NCBI GenBank assembly: GCA_016872385.1
Contig: VGZV01000010.1
Span: forward strand, 1-60,840
Direction of reading: 5' to 3'
Source: SAR202 cluster bacterium
GTDB lineage: Bacteria > Chloroflexota > Dehalococcoidia > Lucifugimonadales > UBA3495
Length of the DNA: 60,840 nt
The notes below the pieces were generated by a model that was not told the DNA's origin, did not search any database, and saw only the letters and a program-made list of their open reading frames with translations. The position numbers and the translations under genes were made by a program. Below, one piece after another: positions 33,464 to 41,743 of this stretch (position 1 is its first letter; each line of letters opens with the position of its first letter).

Positions 33464-34624
33464 ATGGCGCACCAGGCCAGGGCAATCAAAGCCGGGATTT
33501 CTGCATCTCTTTCCGGCCAGTTCCAGACCCAGGGACGGCAAGCGCTGGCCGGGCTGCAGGCCTGGGCTGCGTGGGTGAACCGGCGCGGCGGCCTGCGGGT
33601 AGCCCGCGCTGGCGGTGGACTGCCTGTGGAGGTTATCCACTACGACGACGCCAGCCGTGCTGACCGGTGCCAACAGGCCGTCCAAAGGCTGCTTGACTAC
33701 CACCGGGTTGACCTGCTCTTCGGCCCCTATTCCAGCGTATTGACCGCCGCCGCGGCCGCCGTGGCTGAGTCCCGCAACCAGGTGTTGTGGAACCAGGGCG
33801 GAGCTTCGGAGCGGGTTTTCCAACAGGGCTACCGATGGGTTGTGGGGATACTTACCCCCGCATCTGAGTACCTGGCGGGGCTGCTGCCTGCCGTGCGGGT
33901 AGCCGCTCCAAAGGCCTCCACCTTGGCGGTGGTGCGGGCCAGCACCGGGGAGTTTCCCCAAGCCGTGGTACAAGGGCTGGAGCGTTGGGCCGCTGCCTTG
34001 GGCTTCCACACGGTGCTGGCCCAGAATTTTCCCGCGGATACCCAGGACTTCGCCAGTATTTTGGACGCCGTGGCGGCGGCCCAGCCAGATGTGCTGGTGG
34101 CCGTGGGCCGCATCCACAACGACCTGGCTTTTGCCCAACAGCTTGCCGCCCGCAGGCTGCCCATCACTGTTTCCGCGGTGGTGGCTGCCCCCATCCAGCA
34201 GTTCTGCGATGCCCTGGGCCAGGAAGCCGAGGGCTTTGTTGGCCCCAGCCAGTGGGAGGCGCCGGTCCGCTACCCAGTGGACTATGGGCCTGGCACGCAA
34301 GAGGCGCTGGAGTATTTGGCGCATCAGGGGGATAGCGCTCCAGATTATCCTCTGGTCCAGGCCTTTGCCGCTGGCCTGGTTGCCCAGCGGTGTGCCGAGG
34401 AAGCAGGCTCGCTGGAGCCACTGGCCATGCGCAAAGCAGCTGGGTCTCTGGAGATGACCACATTTTATGGAAGGTTTCGGATTGACCCGGACAGCGGCAG
34501 GCAAGTGGGCCGTTCCGTGGTGCTGGTGCAGTGGCAGCAGGGGCGCAAGTTGGCGGTGTGGCCGCCGGAGTTAAGGCAGGGAATGCTGGTGGCCCCATGG
34601 CGGGACACCAGGAGAAAGAGGTAG
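33464..34624 (+). CDS. Leu/Ile/Val-type periplasmic-binding-fold protein lacking a signal peptide
   Basis: 386 residues with the type-I periplasmic binding fold of branched-chain amino-acid/amide receptors: IKAGISASLSGQFQTQGRQALAGLQAWAAWVNRRGG, VEVIHYDDASRADRCQQAVQRLL, VDLLFGPYSSVLTAAAAAVAE, and the ending TTFYGRFRIDPDSGRQVGRSVVLVQWQQG. There is no signal sequence or lipobox; the protein starts MAHQARAIKAGIS directly at the fold. It is therefore predicted cytoplasmic, like AmiC-type sensors. No ABC permease genes are nearby. The FIST gene directly upstream (23 bp) suggests a joint ligand-sensing unit, which is inference. Confidence 0.82.
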   Translation: MAHQARAIKAGISASLSGQFQTQGRQALAGLQAWAAWVNRRGGLRVARAGGGLPVEVIHYDDASRADRCQQAVQRLLDYHRVDLLFGPYSSVLTAAAAAVAESRNQVLWNQGGASERVFQQGYRWVVGILTPASEYLAGLLPAVRVAAPKASTLAVVRASTGEFPQAVVQGLERWAAALGFHTVLAQNFPADTQDFASILDAVAAAQPDVLVAVGRIHNDLAFAQQLAARRLPITVSAVVAAPIQQFCDALGQEAEGFVGPSQWEAPVRYPVDYGPGTQEALEYLAHQGDSAPDYPLVQAFAAGLVAQRCAEEAGSLEPLAMRKAAGSLEMTTFYGRFRIDPDSGRQVGRSVVLVQWQQGRKLAVWPPELRQGMLVAPWRDTRRKR

Positions 34625-34648
34625 GGGCGCACGGCCGTGCGCCCCTAC
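34621..34648. repeat. 28-bp perfect palindrome, probable bidirectional terminator
   Basis: GTAGGGGCGCACGG is followed directly by its exact reverse complement. The stop codon of the upstream gene (34622-34624) lies inside it. It sits between convergent stops (34624 and 34658). No T run. Confidence 0.65.
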
Positions 34649-34657
34649 TGGAGTTCG

Positions 34658-35413
34658 TTACCGCTCTAGCTTGATGGGGTTACGCAGGGTGCCGATGCCC
34701 TGGATTTCAATATCGCAGGTATCGCCATCCTTCATCTCGCCGGGTTCGCCGGGAGTGCCGGTGTAAATCATGTCCCCCGGCTCCAGGGTGACGAACTTGG
34801 AGCACCACTCCACCAGGGTGGGGACATCAAAGATGAGGTAGCGAGTGCTCTCGCCCTGGACTTCCTTGCCGTTAATCTTGCCCACTACCCGGATGTTGCT
34901 GGGATCCAGTTCAGTCTCAATGTGGGGGCCAGCGGGGGAGAAGGTGTCAGAGGACTTGGCGCGCCACCAGTTGCGGTCGTCCCGCTGCCAGTCCCGGGCG
35001 CTGACATCGTTGCCGCAGGTATAGCCAAACACGTGCTTCATGGCGTCGGCCTTGGAAACGTTGCGGCAGCGGTCTTTGATGACCACCACCAGTTCGGCCT
35101 CGGCGTCCAGCTTGGCAGTGCCCTTGGGTCGGATGATGGTGTCACCGGGGCCGATTATCGAGGTGGGGGTCTTGTAGAACACCATTGGTTCCTTAGGGGC
35201 TTCCCGGCCATGCAAGTGGCTGGAGTAGTTCAAGCCAATGGCCAGAATCTTGGTGGGTTCGCAGGGGGCCAGCAGCTTCACTTCCGACAGGCGGTGGGTC
35301 TTGCCGGTGAGCCTGCCCCGCTTGAAAGGGCTGCCCGCCATCTGCTTGACGGTGTTGCCTTCCAGTACCCCGTAGCTGACTTTGCCGTCAGCCTGATACC
35401 TGACATACTTCAT
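34658..35413 (-). CDS. fumarylacetoacetate hydrolase (FAH) family protein
   Basis: 251 residues. The FAH fold is shown by ILAIGLNYSSHLHG near 60, PKEPMVFYKTPTSIIGPGDTI, the metal-binding LDAEAELVVVIKDRCRNVSKADAMKHVFGYTCGNDVSARDWQ (Glu-x-Glu and Asp ligands), TFSPAGPHIETELDP, and the C-terminal PGDMIYTGTPGEPGEMKDGDTCDIEIQGIGTLRNPI. Members hydrolyse or decarboxylate beta-diketo acids in aromatic-compound degradation, or act on oxaloacetate or acylpyruvates. The substrate is not readable from sequence. AGAGGAGG precedes ATG 35413. Confidence 0.9.
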   Translation of the reverse strand: MKYVRYQADGKVSYGVLEGNTVKQMAGSPFKRGRLTGKTHRLSEVKLLAPCEPTKILAIGLNYSSHLHGREAPKEPMVFYKTPTSIIGPGDTIIRPKGTAKLDAEAELVVVIKDRCRNVSKADAMKHVFGYTCGNDVSARDWQRDDRNWWRAKSSDTFSPAGPHIETELDPSNIRVVGKINGKEVQGESTRYLIFDVPTLVEWCSKFVTLEPGDMIYTGTPGEPGEMKDGDTCDIEIQGIGTLRNPIKLER

Positions 35414-35511
35414 GGAATGGCGCCTCCTCTAACTAACCTAATCTAAATGTGAAGGTTTCCCAGGGACAGCCAGCGCAGGTTATTGTAGCGGCTTTGGCCC
35501 AACCTGGCTAC

Positions 35512-35654
35512 TAAGCCTAACTCTCCACCATCAGCCAGACCCTCGTCTTTCCGGCGGCAGCCGGAATCTATCGCTACTCTCGATTACAACCGTCTCTGGA
35601 CACCGGTTTTCGCTGGTGTGACGAGTGGAGTCCTTAAGCAAACTGATACACTAC
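35512..35654. repeat. degenerate copy of the ~145-bp inverted-repeat element
   Basis: CCCTCGTCTTTCCGGC, GCCGGAATC, CTGGACACCGG, TTCGCTGGTGTGACGAG and the end TGATACACTAC follow the same order as the intact copy at 42905-43049. The left terminus is lost. No duplication seen. Confidence 0.55.
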
Positions 35655-35657
35655 TTT

Positions 35658-35870
35658 TATCCTAATAACCGCAGAGAGCGCAAAGAACGCAGAGAGTTTG
35701 AATTGGATTCCCTTTATCTCAGCGGTATCCGCGTACTCGGCGGTTAGTTCTTAGGATAGGCATTAAGGGCGAGCCATGGGAAGGAAAATCCTCACGCTCA
35801 TGGTTCGACATGCTCACCATGAGCGGAAAAACGCCGCTCGCCCTGAGCCAGTCGAAGGGCGCAACCCAGC
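35658..35870. repeat. two further intergenic repeats
   Basis: At 35658-35758 CCTAATAACCGCAGAG and CGGCGGTTAGTTCTTAGG form imperfect inverted ends around AAAGAACGCAGAGAG. At 35790-35870 a dispersed hairpin repeat carries CTCATGGTTCGACATGCTCA and CGCTCGCCCTGAGCCAGTCG. With the preceding element they fill the 475-bp gap between the FAH and dehydrogenase genes. Confidence 0.45.
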
Positions 35871-35888
35871 CAAGGACTGCTATTCAGG

Positions 35889-36920
35889 CTAGCTTTCAAT
35901 CACCAGCTTGCCAAAATACTCCCGGCTCTCCAGCACTTTATGCGCCTCCGCCACCTCATCCAGGGGAAAGACCCGGTCCACTACGCCGTGCAGCGAACCC
36001 TGGTTCACCAGTTTCATCATGTCGGCAAAGGTGCGGCGGCTGCGGCCCCCGCTGCCCATCAGGTTCAGCGGCTTGCCCTGAAGCAAAGACAGGTCCATGG
36101 TGGCCTTGGCCCCGGAAGTGACGCCGGTAATCACCAGACGCCCGCCCGCCTTCAGCGACAGCAGGTTCTGTTCCCAGGTATCCGCGCCCACGCAGTCAAA
36201 GACCACATCCACGCCTTTGCCGCCGGTGAGCGCCTTGACCCGCTGGCTGATGTCCTTGGTGGTTCGGTAGTTGATGCCCTCAGCCGCGCCCAGGGCCTTG
36301 GCCTTCTCCAGCTTCCAGTCGCTGCCCGCGGTGGTGATAACCCGGCAACCCATCATCTTGGCAATCTGGATGCCCATGCTGCCCACGCCGCTGCCGCCCG
36401 CCTGGATTAGCACATCATCCCAGGGCTTGATTTGCGCCTGGGTAACCAGACAGTGCCAGGCGGTGTGGGCTACGATGGGCAGGGCCGCGGCCTCGGTGAA
36501 GCTCATGGCGTTGGGGATGCGGTAGGCGTTGCTGGCGGGGGCAATGGCGTATTCGGCATGGCCGCCGTCCAGGTCCACGCCCAGGCGCTTCTGATTGGAG
36601 CAGTTCTGGTCCAGGCCCATGCGGCAGGCCTCGCAGACGCCGCACTTGGTGCGGTTGTCCAGAATGACCCGGTCGCCGACTTTCAGGTCGGTGCGGGCCG
36701 CGGGGCTGATGGCGACCACTTCCCCGGCAATGTCGCAGCCCATAACCCGGGGCAGCGGGCCTTTGTAGCTTTTGCCGTCCCGCAAGTTCAAGTCCAGGCG
36801 GTTCAGGGCGCTGGCCCGCACCCGCAAGGTTATGTCACCAGGGCCTGCCTCCGGGTTGGGCCGGTCGCCGTAGGTCAAAACTTCCGGGCCGCCGTGCTGG
36901 GCAATGTAGACCGCTTTCAT
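35889..36920 (-). CDS. zinc-binding medium-chain alcohol dehydrogenase/quinone oxidoreductase
   Basis: 343 residues of the MDR superfamily. The N-terminal GroES-like domain contains LDLNLRDGKSYKGPLPRVMGCDIAGEVVAI. A structural-zinc lobe CGVCEACRMGLDQNC holds four Cys near residue 100. The Rossmann domain has VLIQAGGSGVGSMGIQIAKMMGCRVITTAGS near 170. The catalytic-zinc His-Glu pair of classical alcohol dehydrogenases is not evident, so it resembles the NADPH quinone oxidoreductase/YhdH-like group that keeps only the structural zinc. The substrate is unknown. It is divergent from the luciferase-like gene, 152 bp away. Confidence 0.86.
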   Translation of the reverse strand: MKAVYIAQHGGPEVLTYGDRPNPEAGPGDITLRVRASALNRLDLNLRDGKSYKGPLPRVMGCDIAGEVVAISPAARTDLKVGDRVILDNRTKCGVCEACRMGLDQNCSNQKRLGVDLDGGHAEYAIAPASNAYRIPNAMSFTEAAALPIVAHTAWHCLVTQAQIKPWDDVLIQAGGSGVGSMGIQIAKMMGCRVITTAGSDWKLEKAKALGAAEGINYRTTKDISQRVKALTGGKGVDVVFDCVGADTWEQNLLSLKAGGRLVITGVTSGAKATMDLSLLQGKPLNLMGSGGRSRRTFADMMKLVNQGSLHGVVDRVFPLDEVAEAHKVLESREYFGKLVIES

Positions 36921-37011
36921 GGCGCTGCCTCCTGGAAATGCGATGGGGTCTGCTGGCCGCCATATTACCCTGCACAGGAGGCGGCGTCAAAGTGCGGCAG
37001 AATTATCCACA

Positions 37012-37040
37012 TTGACTGGCCAGGGCATCTTGGTTACACT
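37012..37040 (+). promoter_or_regulatory. sigma-70-type promoter of the luciferase-like gene
   Basis: TTGACT (37012-37017), 17-base spacer, TACACT (37035-37040). It is 32 bases before ATG 37073, which has CCCGGAGGTTG as ribosome site. Confidence 0.6.
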
Positions 37041-37072
37041 TCCAGCCAGTTGAGGCCCCGGAGGTTGCGCCC

Positions 37073-38200
37073 ATGCGTTTCGGCCTGTTCCTGGAATTGC
37101 AGATGCCCAAACCCTGGACCGCCACCAGCGAGTACGACACGCTGTGGCAGGCGGTGAAGCAGGTGAGCTACGCCGAGGAGATGGGGTTTGAGCACGTCTG
37201 GCTGGTAGAGCACCACTTCCTCAGCGAGTTTGCCCACTCCAGCGCGCCGGAAGTGACCCTGGCGGTGATGGCCCAGCATACTACCTCCATGCGCCTGGGC
37301 TTTGGCGTGGTGCTGGCTCCGGTGCACCACCCGCTGCACGTGGCGGCGCGGGTATCCACTCTGGACATCCTTAGCAACGGGCGGCTGGACGTGGGCGTGG
37401 GCCGCACCAAGGGGCCGTACCAGTTGACTCCCTTTGGCGTAAAGGTGGACGACACCCAGGACATGATGCTGGAAACACTGAAGTGCCTGCCGGGGATGTG
37501 GACCCAGGAAGTGTTCTCCCACCAGGGCAAGTACTGGAACATTCCACCCCGGGAAGTTATACCTCACCCTCTGCAGAAACCCCATCCGCCCCTGTGGATG
37601 GCGTGCACCCAGGAGGACACCTTCCGGCTGGCCGGCGAGCTGGGCCTGGGCTGCCTGGTGAACACCCTGGGCGGGCCGGAAAAGACCCGCAAGCTGGTGA
37701 ACGTGTACCAGGAAGCCATCCAGCAGGCCAAGCCGGTGGGCAAGTTCGTCAATCAGCAGGTGGTGGCTTCCACCATGGGATACTGCGACGAGAACGACCG
37801 CGTGGCTAGGGAGAAGGGCGCCGAGATGGCAGCCTGGTATTTGAACCAGAGCAAGCAGCGGTTCACCTTGGAGTGGGCAGGCGTGGACCCCAACTCCGTG
37901 CCGGAAAGCTACCGATTTTATATGAAGGGCGGCTCCCGGATGCTGGACTCCCAGCAGGTGAACCCGCCATCCCCCCAGGAACTGATTTCCGGCGGCGGGT
38001 ACTGTATCGGCAACCCCGACTCCTGCATCAAAACCATTGAAGAGTTCGAGAGCATGGGCGTGGACGAAGTCATGCCTATCTTCCAGGCGGGCCACGCCAC
38101 CCACCAGGAGATAATGAATTCCATCCGGCTCTTTGGCAAGTACGTAATTCCCCACTTCCGGGCAAAAGACCGTCGTGCAGTTGCCGCGGCAGATAATTAA
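37073..38200 (+). CDS. LLM-class (luciferase-like) flavin-dependent oxidoreductase
   Basis: 375 residues of the bacterial luciferase TIM-barrel superfamily: MRFGLFLELQMPKPW, YAEEMGFEHVWLVEHHFLSEFAHSSAPEVTLAVMAQHTTSMRLGFGVVLAPVHHPLHVAARVSTLDILSNGRLDVGVGRTKGPYQLTPFGV (in segments). These provide the EHH and S/GRxxxGxGR-like flavin-binding patterns. The enzyme could be an FMN monooxygenase or an F420-dependent dehydrogenase; the sequence does not decide. The SDR gene follows after 10 bp, so the two are cotranscribed and may act on successive steps of one catabolic route. Confidence 0.88.
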   Translation: MRFGLFLELQMPKPWTATSEYDTLWQAVKQVSYAEEMGFEHVWLVEHHFLSEFAHSSAPEVTLAVMAQHTTSMRLGFGVVLAPVHHPLHVAARVSTLDILSNGRLDVGVGRTKGPYQLTPFGVKVDDTQDMMLETLKCLPGMWTQEVFSHQGKYWNIPPREVIPHPLQKPHPPLWMACTQEDTFRLAGELGLGCLVNTLGGPEKTRKLVNVYQEAIQQAKPVGKFVNQQVVASTMGYCDENDRVAREKGAEMAAWYLNQSKQRFTLEWAGVDPNSVPESYRFYMKGGSRMLDSQQVNPPSPQELISGGGYCIGNPDSCIKTIEEFESMGVDEVMPIFQAGHATHQEIMNSIRLFGKYVIPHFRAKDRRAVAAADN

Positions 38201-38210
38201 GGAGAAGATT

Positions 38211-39005
38211 ATGGCCCTTAAAGAGTTTGAGGTTAGCGGACAAAGGGTGCTGCTAGTTGGCGCAGGCCGGGGCATCGGCAAGGGCATTGCCATGGCCTTT
38301 GCGGAGGCTGGTGCGGAGGTGGCTATTACCGGCCTTACCCCCACGGCGGTGAACCAGACCGCCACTGAAATCCGGGACATGGGCGGCTCGGCGCTGCCCC
38401 TGACCGGCGACGCCACCAAGGCCGCCGACATGGACCGTATCGCCCAGCAGGTGCTGGCCAAGTTTGGCAGGGTGGATACGGTGGTCAACTGCGTGGGCGA
38501 CGCCATTCGCAAGCCGGTGGTCAAGCTGCCCGGCGGTACCCTGGAGGGCATGACCGAAGACGAGTGGCACCACATCATTAACGTGAACTTGACCGAGGCG
38601 TTCCAGGGCTGCCGTGCTTTGGGGCCGCACCTGCTGTCGCGCCGCCAGGGCTGCGTCATTAACATTGCCGGCTGGGCGGCTTTCCGGGGGCGCGCCGAGT
38701 CTGCGGCCTATGACGCCGCCAAGGCTGGAGTCATGCGCTTCACGGAGTCCCTGGCCCAGGAATGGGCGCCCTTTGGCGTGCGGGTCAACGCCATTGCCCC
38801 CGGCAGCTTCCCAGACCCGGAGCAGATGACCCCAGTGGCCTACCAGGGCAGACAAGAACGGGCAAAGAAGGAGATACCCCTGGGCAGGACGGGCCGATTG
38901 AAGGAGATCGGCTACCTGGCGGTGTTCCTGGCCTCGCCCGCGGCTGCTTATGTCACCGGCCAGACCTGGGCGGTGGACGGCGGCCTCAGCATAAAATCGC
39001 CCTGA
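38211..39005 (+). CDS. short-chain dehydrogenase/reductase (SDR)
   Basis: 264 residues from ATG 38211 (AAGGAG upstream). The NAD(P)-binding motif is VLLVGAGRGIGKGIAMAF (GxxxGxG). VVNCVGDAIRKP replaces the usual NNAG. The catalytic Tyr-x-x-x-Lys is in AESAAYDAAKAGVMRF, with the Ser region NIAGWAAFRGR one residue type off. The C-terminus YVTGQTWAVDGGLSI is typical. Substrate unknown. It forms a two-gene unit with the luciferase-like oxidoreductase and is closed by a strong terminator. Confidence 0.88.
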   Translation: MALKEFEVSGQRVLLVGAGRGIGKGIAMAFAEAGAEVAITGLTPTAVNQTATEIRDMGGSALPLTGDATKAADMDRIAQQVLAKFGRVDTVVNCVGDAIRKPVVKLPGGTLEGMTEDEWHHIINVNLTEAFQGCRALGPHLLSRRQGCVINIAGWAAFRGRAESAAYDAAKAGVMRFTESLAQEWAPFGVRVNAIAPGSFPDPEQMTPVAYQGRQERAKKEIPLGRTGRLKEIGYLAVFLASPAAAYVTGQTWAVDGGLSIKSP

Positions 39006-39053
39006 CCCCATTGGGCTGTCCGGCCCGCAATAAACCGGTACCCGCAAGAAAGA

Positions 39054-39095
39054 AAGGCCCCAGGTGCATACAACGCCCTGGGGCCTTAGCTTTTA
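39054..39095 (+). terminator. rho-independent terminator after the SDR gene
   Basis: AAGGCCCCAGG (39054-39064) pairs perfectly with CCTGGGGCCTT (39077-39087), followed by AGCTTTTAG. The remaining ~210 bases to the next gene hold nothing recognised. Confidence 0.75.
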
Positions 39096-39307
39096 GTCGC
39101 CCGGCAAACACCGGTTTTCACTAACCGGCTTGGGACTTTTATGATATGGCTTGTGCCCCTTCAAAACGGCCTTTTTCAGCCTTTAGCATGTCCTTGATTT
39201 TATCTGGGGGGCTATATAGAATCCAAATCAGAAGGCAAAAGTGAAGTTTTCATGAACTCGGACCTTTCGCCGCATTAGCTTCACAAGGAAAGTTTGAGGG
39301 CATTTTC

Positions 39308-39952
39308 ATGGTCAAGGTTCTAATTTAGAGGATGAGGGTCTCCTCAGAGACATGCTAAAAATCTCCCTGGGGGCCATACCTAACCTGGAAGTGGTAGATG
39401 CCGTGGGGGACGGCAATGCAGCGGTGGAAGCCGCAGAAAAGTTTAACCCCGATGTTGTGTTGATGGACATTGAACTGGGCGGAGAACCCAATGGTATTGC
39501 CGCGGGACGCAGCATTAAGAAACACAAGCCTGAGGCGGGCATAGTCATCCTTTCCGGCCACCGGAAGCGCCAGTACGTCAACCTCGTCACCGTAGATGAG
39601 TCGGCAGGGTGGTCCTACCTGCTGAAACAGTCGGTCAGCGATGCCGCAGCCCTGGCCCGGGCTATTGAAGGCGCAGCTTCAGGGCTGGTGGTCATGGGAC
39701 CCCACTGTGGTAAACAGCATGAAGCCCCGCAAAAGCTCGGCCATCGCCGGGCTGACCCCGCGCCAGCAAGAAGTGCTGAACATGATGGCCCAAGGCTACA
39801 ACAACGCCGCCATTGCCGACAAGTTGGTGCTGGGCACCAAGTCGGTGGAAAACTATATCAACGCCATCTACCAGGAATTGAACCTGAACCACAACGGCCC
39901 CATGCACCCCAGAGTGCAGGCAGTCCTCAGCTACATCCGGGACTGCAACTAA
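39308..39952 (+). pseudogene. NarL/LuxR-type response regulator (two frameshifts)
   Basis: ATG 39308 (GAGGG upstream) encodes MVKVLI, then stops. One base restored near 39323-39326 gives EDEGLLRDMLKISLGAIPNLEVV and a receiver with the phospho-acceptor in PDVVLMDIEL. A second shift, one extra G in the run at 39696-39698, separates it from DPTVVNSMKPRKSSAIAGLTPRQQEVLNMMAQGYNNAAIADKLVLGTKSVENYINAIYQEL, the LuxR-type helix-turn-helix. Repaired, it would be ~214 residues, the normal NarL length. Unlike the three OmpR-type regulators its receiver keeps the Asp. No kinase is adjacent. Confidence 0.8.
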
Positions 39953-40370
39953 TCGCCCTGCTCCGGGCTTCCTAAGCCCGCCGCCATCCCAAAAGCCTGT
40001 CAACAACGCAATGCCGGATGGCGGAGGAGCACTTACAGACCCTTGCATTAATGTCTAAACCGCTCGTGGTGAGTCCCGACGTATCGGGATCCCGACCAGG
40101 TCGGGGCTTGTCGAACCATGAGCGGCTGCCCACTCGGCCTTCGACATGCTCAGGGTGAGCGGGCTAGTAGCGGAGTTTAGCAACTAATGCAAGGCCAATA
40201 GAACCACTAACAAAATGCCGAAGCTGTCACCCTGAGTCCTTCGGCTGAAGGACGAAGGGGTCTGGGGCAGTGGACGTTTCCCTCATCCCAGATTCTTCGG
40301 CGTCCCGATTGAATCGGGAACACCCTGGGAGCATCGGTCCTGCTTGTGCAACCCTTCGCCTCACCGTATC
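39953..40370. repeat. 418-bp gene-free region rich in nested palindromes
   Basis: At 40055-40170 CGCTCGTGGTGAG and CATGAGCGG enclose CCCGACGTATCGGG and CCCGACCAGGTCGGG, followed by CCTTCGACATGCTCAGGGTG. At 40230-40262 lies GAGTCCTTCGGCTGAAGGAC. A CCCGATTGAATCGGG hairpin is at 40305-40319. No gene or named RNA seen. The palindromes appear to have inserted into one another. Confidence 0.55.
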
Positions 40371-41075
40371 ATGGTGGCGATGGTCAACAAGCCCAGCGGC
40401 GTTAATCCACCAGCCATTCAAGTGCGGGGCCTTAGCAAAAGCTTTGGCGACCGCCTGGTGCTGCGTGACCTGGACCTGGAGGTCTCGCAGGGCAGCTTCC
40501 TGGCTTTGTTTGGCGCCAACGGGGCGGGCAAGACCACCCTGTTGCGTATTCTCTCAGGCCAGGCCAGGGCCGACGCCGGCAGCGTAATGGTGGCGGGCTG
40601 CTCCCTCCCCAAACATGCCACGACGGTGCGCCGCCGCATTGGCGTGGTCTCCCACCGCGGCCTGCTTTACGACGACCTCACTTGCCTGGAGAACCTGGTC
40701 TTTTACGGCCGCCTTTTCTCCTTGAGCGATCCTGTGGCCCAAGCCAGGCAGACACTGCAAAGGCTGGCCCTGGACAGCCACGCCAGCCAGCGGGTCCGCA
40801 CACTCTCCCACGGGCAGCAGAAGCGGCTGGCCATTGCGCGGGCCATCCTCCACCGGCCAGTCCTGCTGCTGCTGGATGAACCGGAGGCTGGACTGGACCG
40901 GGACTCGGTAAACTTGCTGGAAGGATTGCTGAAGGACTGGACGGCGCAGGGCGGCACCGTGGTCATGACCACCCATGACCAGGCGCGGGGCGCAGCCTGG
41001 GCGCACCGGGCAGTGGTGCTGGCAGACGGCCATATCCATGAGCAGGACGCTGTGCAAGTGGAGCGCCGCAGTTGA
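40371..41075 (+). CDS. ccmA: haem exporter ATP-binding protein CcmA
   Basis: CcmA with CcmB forms the ABC module that releases holo-CcmE during cytochrome c maturation. About 234 residues (ATG 40371; 40344 and 40380 are also in frame). Walker A is LFGANGAGKTTLLRIL, signature LSHGQQKRLAIARA, Walker B LLLLDEPEAGLD, and H-loop TTHD. Its stop overlaps the start of ccmB by four bases. Order ccmA-ccmB-ccmC-ccmD-ccmE follows the classic System I operon. Confidence 0.88.
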   Translation: MVAMVNKPSGVNPPAIQVRGLSKSFGDRLVLRDLDLEVSQGSFLALFGANGAGKTTLLRILSGQARADAGSVMVAGCSLPKHATTVRRRIGVVSHRGLLYDDLTCLENLVFYGRLFSLSDPVAQARQTLQRLALDSHASQRVRTLSHGQQKRLAIARAILHRPVLLLLDEPEAGLDRDSVNLLEGLLKDWTAQGGTVVMTTHDQARGAAWAHRAVVLADGHIHEQDAVQVERRS

Positions 41076-41737
41076 CCCAGTTCTTGGGCACAGTGGCGGT
41101 CCTGGTGTGGAAAGACCTGAAGCTGGAGTTCCGTTCCAGGGATATCCTGGTCTCCGTGCTGGTATTTGGGCTGCTGGTGGCGCTGCTCTTTAGCTTTGCG
41201 CTGAAGCCCAGCCCTGGAGAGGGCGCGCGACTGGCGCCAGCCATTTTATGGGTGGCCCTGGCCTTTAGCGGCACCATAACGGTTACCCGCACCTTTGTCC
41301 GGGAACAGGAACAGGGCGGACTGGAAGGGCTGCTGCTGACGCCAGCCAGCCGCGACGCCATCTTCTTGGGCAAGGCCTTGACCAGTTTTCTGTTCATGCT
41401 GGCGGTGGAGGCGGTGCTGCTGCCCGCTTTCTCCGCCCTGCTGGCCGCGCCTCTGTTGTCTGCCGGGATAGCGGTCACCGCAGTGCTGGCTACCCTGGGC
41501 TTCGCCACCTTGGGGACTCTGTTTTCCGCCATCGCAGTGCAGACCCGCTCCCGGGAGATCATGCTTCCGGTGTTGTTCTTCCCTATTATCTTGCCCCTGC
41601 TCATCGGCGCCGTCGAGTCCTCGGCCCATGCGCTGAGCGGAGGAGGCTTCAGCCGCTGGCTGCCGCTGATGGGGGTTTTCGACGCTCTGTTTCTGGTATT
41701 ATGTCCCTGGGCTTTTGGCGCAATTATGGAGGAATAG
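41072..41737 (+). CDS. ccmB: haem exporter membrane protein CcmB
   Basis: 221 residues with six predicted membrane helices: LVSVLVFGLLVALLFSFAL, AILWVALAFSGTITV, FMLAVEAVLLPAFSALLAAPLLS, and so on. The cytoplasmic REQEQGGLEGLLLTPASRDAIFLGKAL loop is the family hallmark that contacts the ATPase. It is translationally coupled to ccmA by a four-base overlap and six bases ahead of ccmC. Confidence 0.88.
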   Translation: MTQFLGTVAVLVWKDLKLEFRSRDILVSVLVFGLLVALLFSFALKPSPGEGARLAPAILWVALAFSGTITVTRTFVREQEQGGLEGLLLTPASRDAIFLGKALTSFLFMLAVEAVLLPAFSALLAAPLLSAGIAVTAVLATLGFATLGTLFSAIAVQTRSREIMLPVLFFPIILPLLIGAVESSAHALSGGGFSRWLPLMGVFDALFLVLCPWAFGAIMEE

Positions 41738-41743
41738 GTTTTC

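Noticed and set aside
34621..34648. The 28-bp palindrome as a regulator binding site
   Set aside because: It lies between convergent stop codons and overlaps one of them, which fits a terminator or repeat better than an operator.
37034..38665. A 543-codon open frame on the minus strand
   Set aside because: Antisense to the luciferase-like and SDR genes, both of which show clear family motifs on the plus strand.
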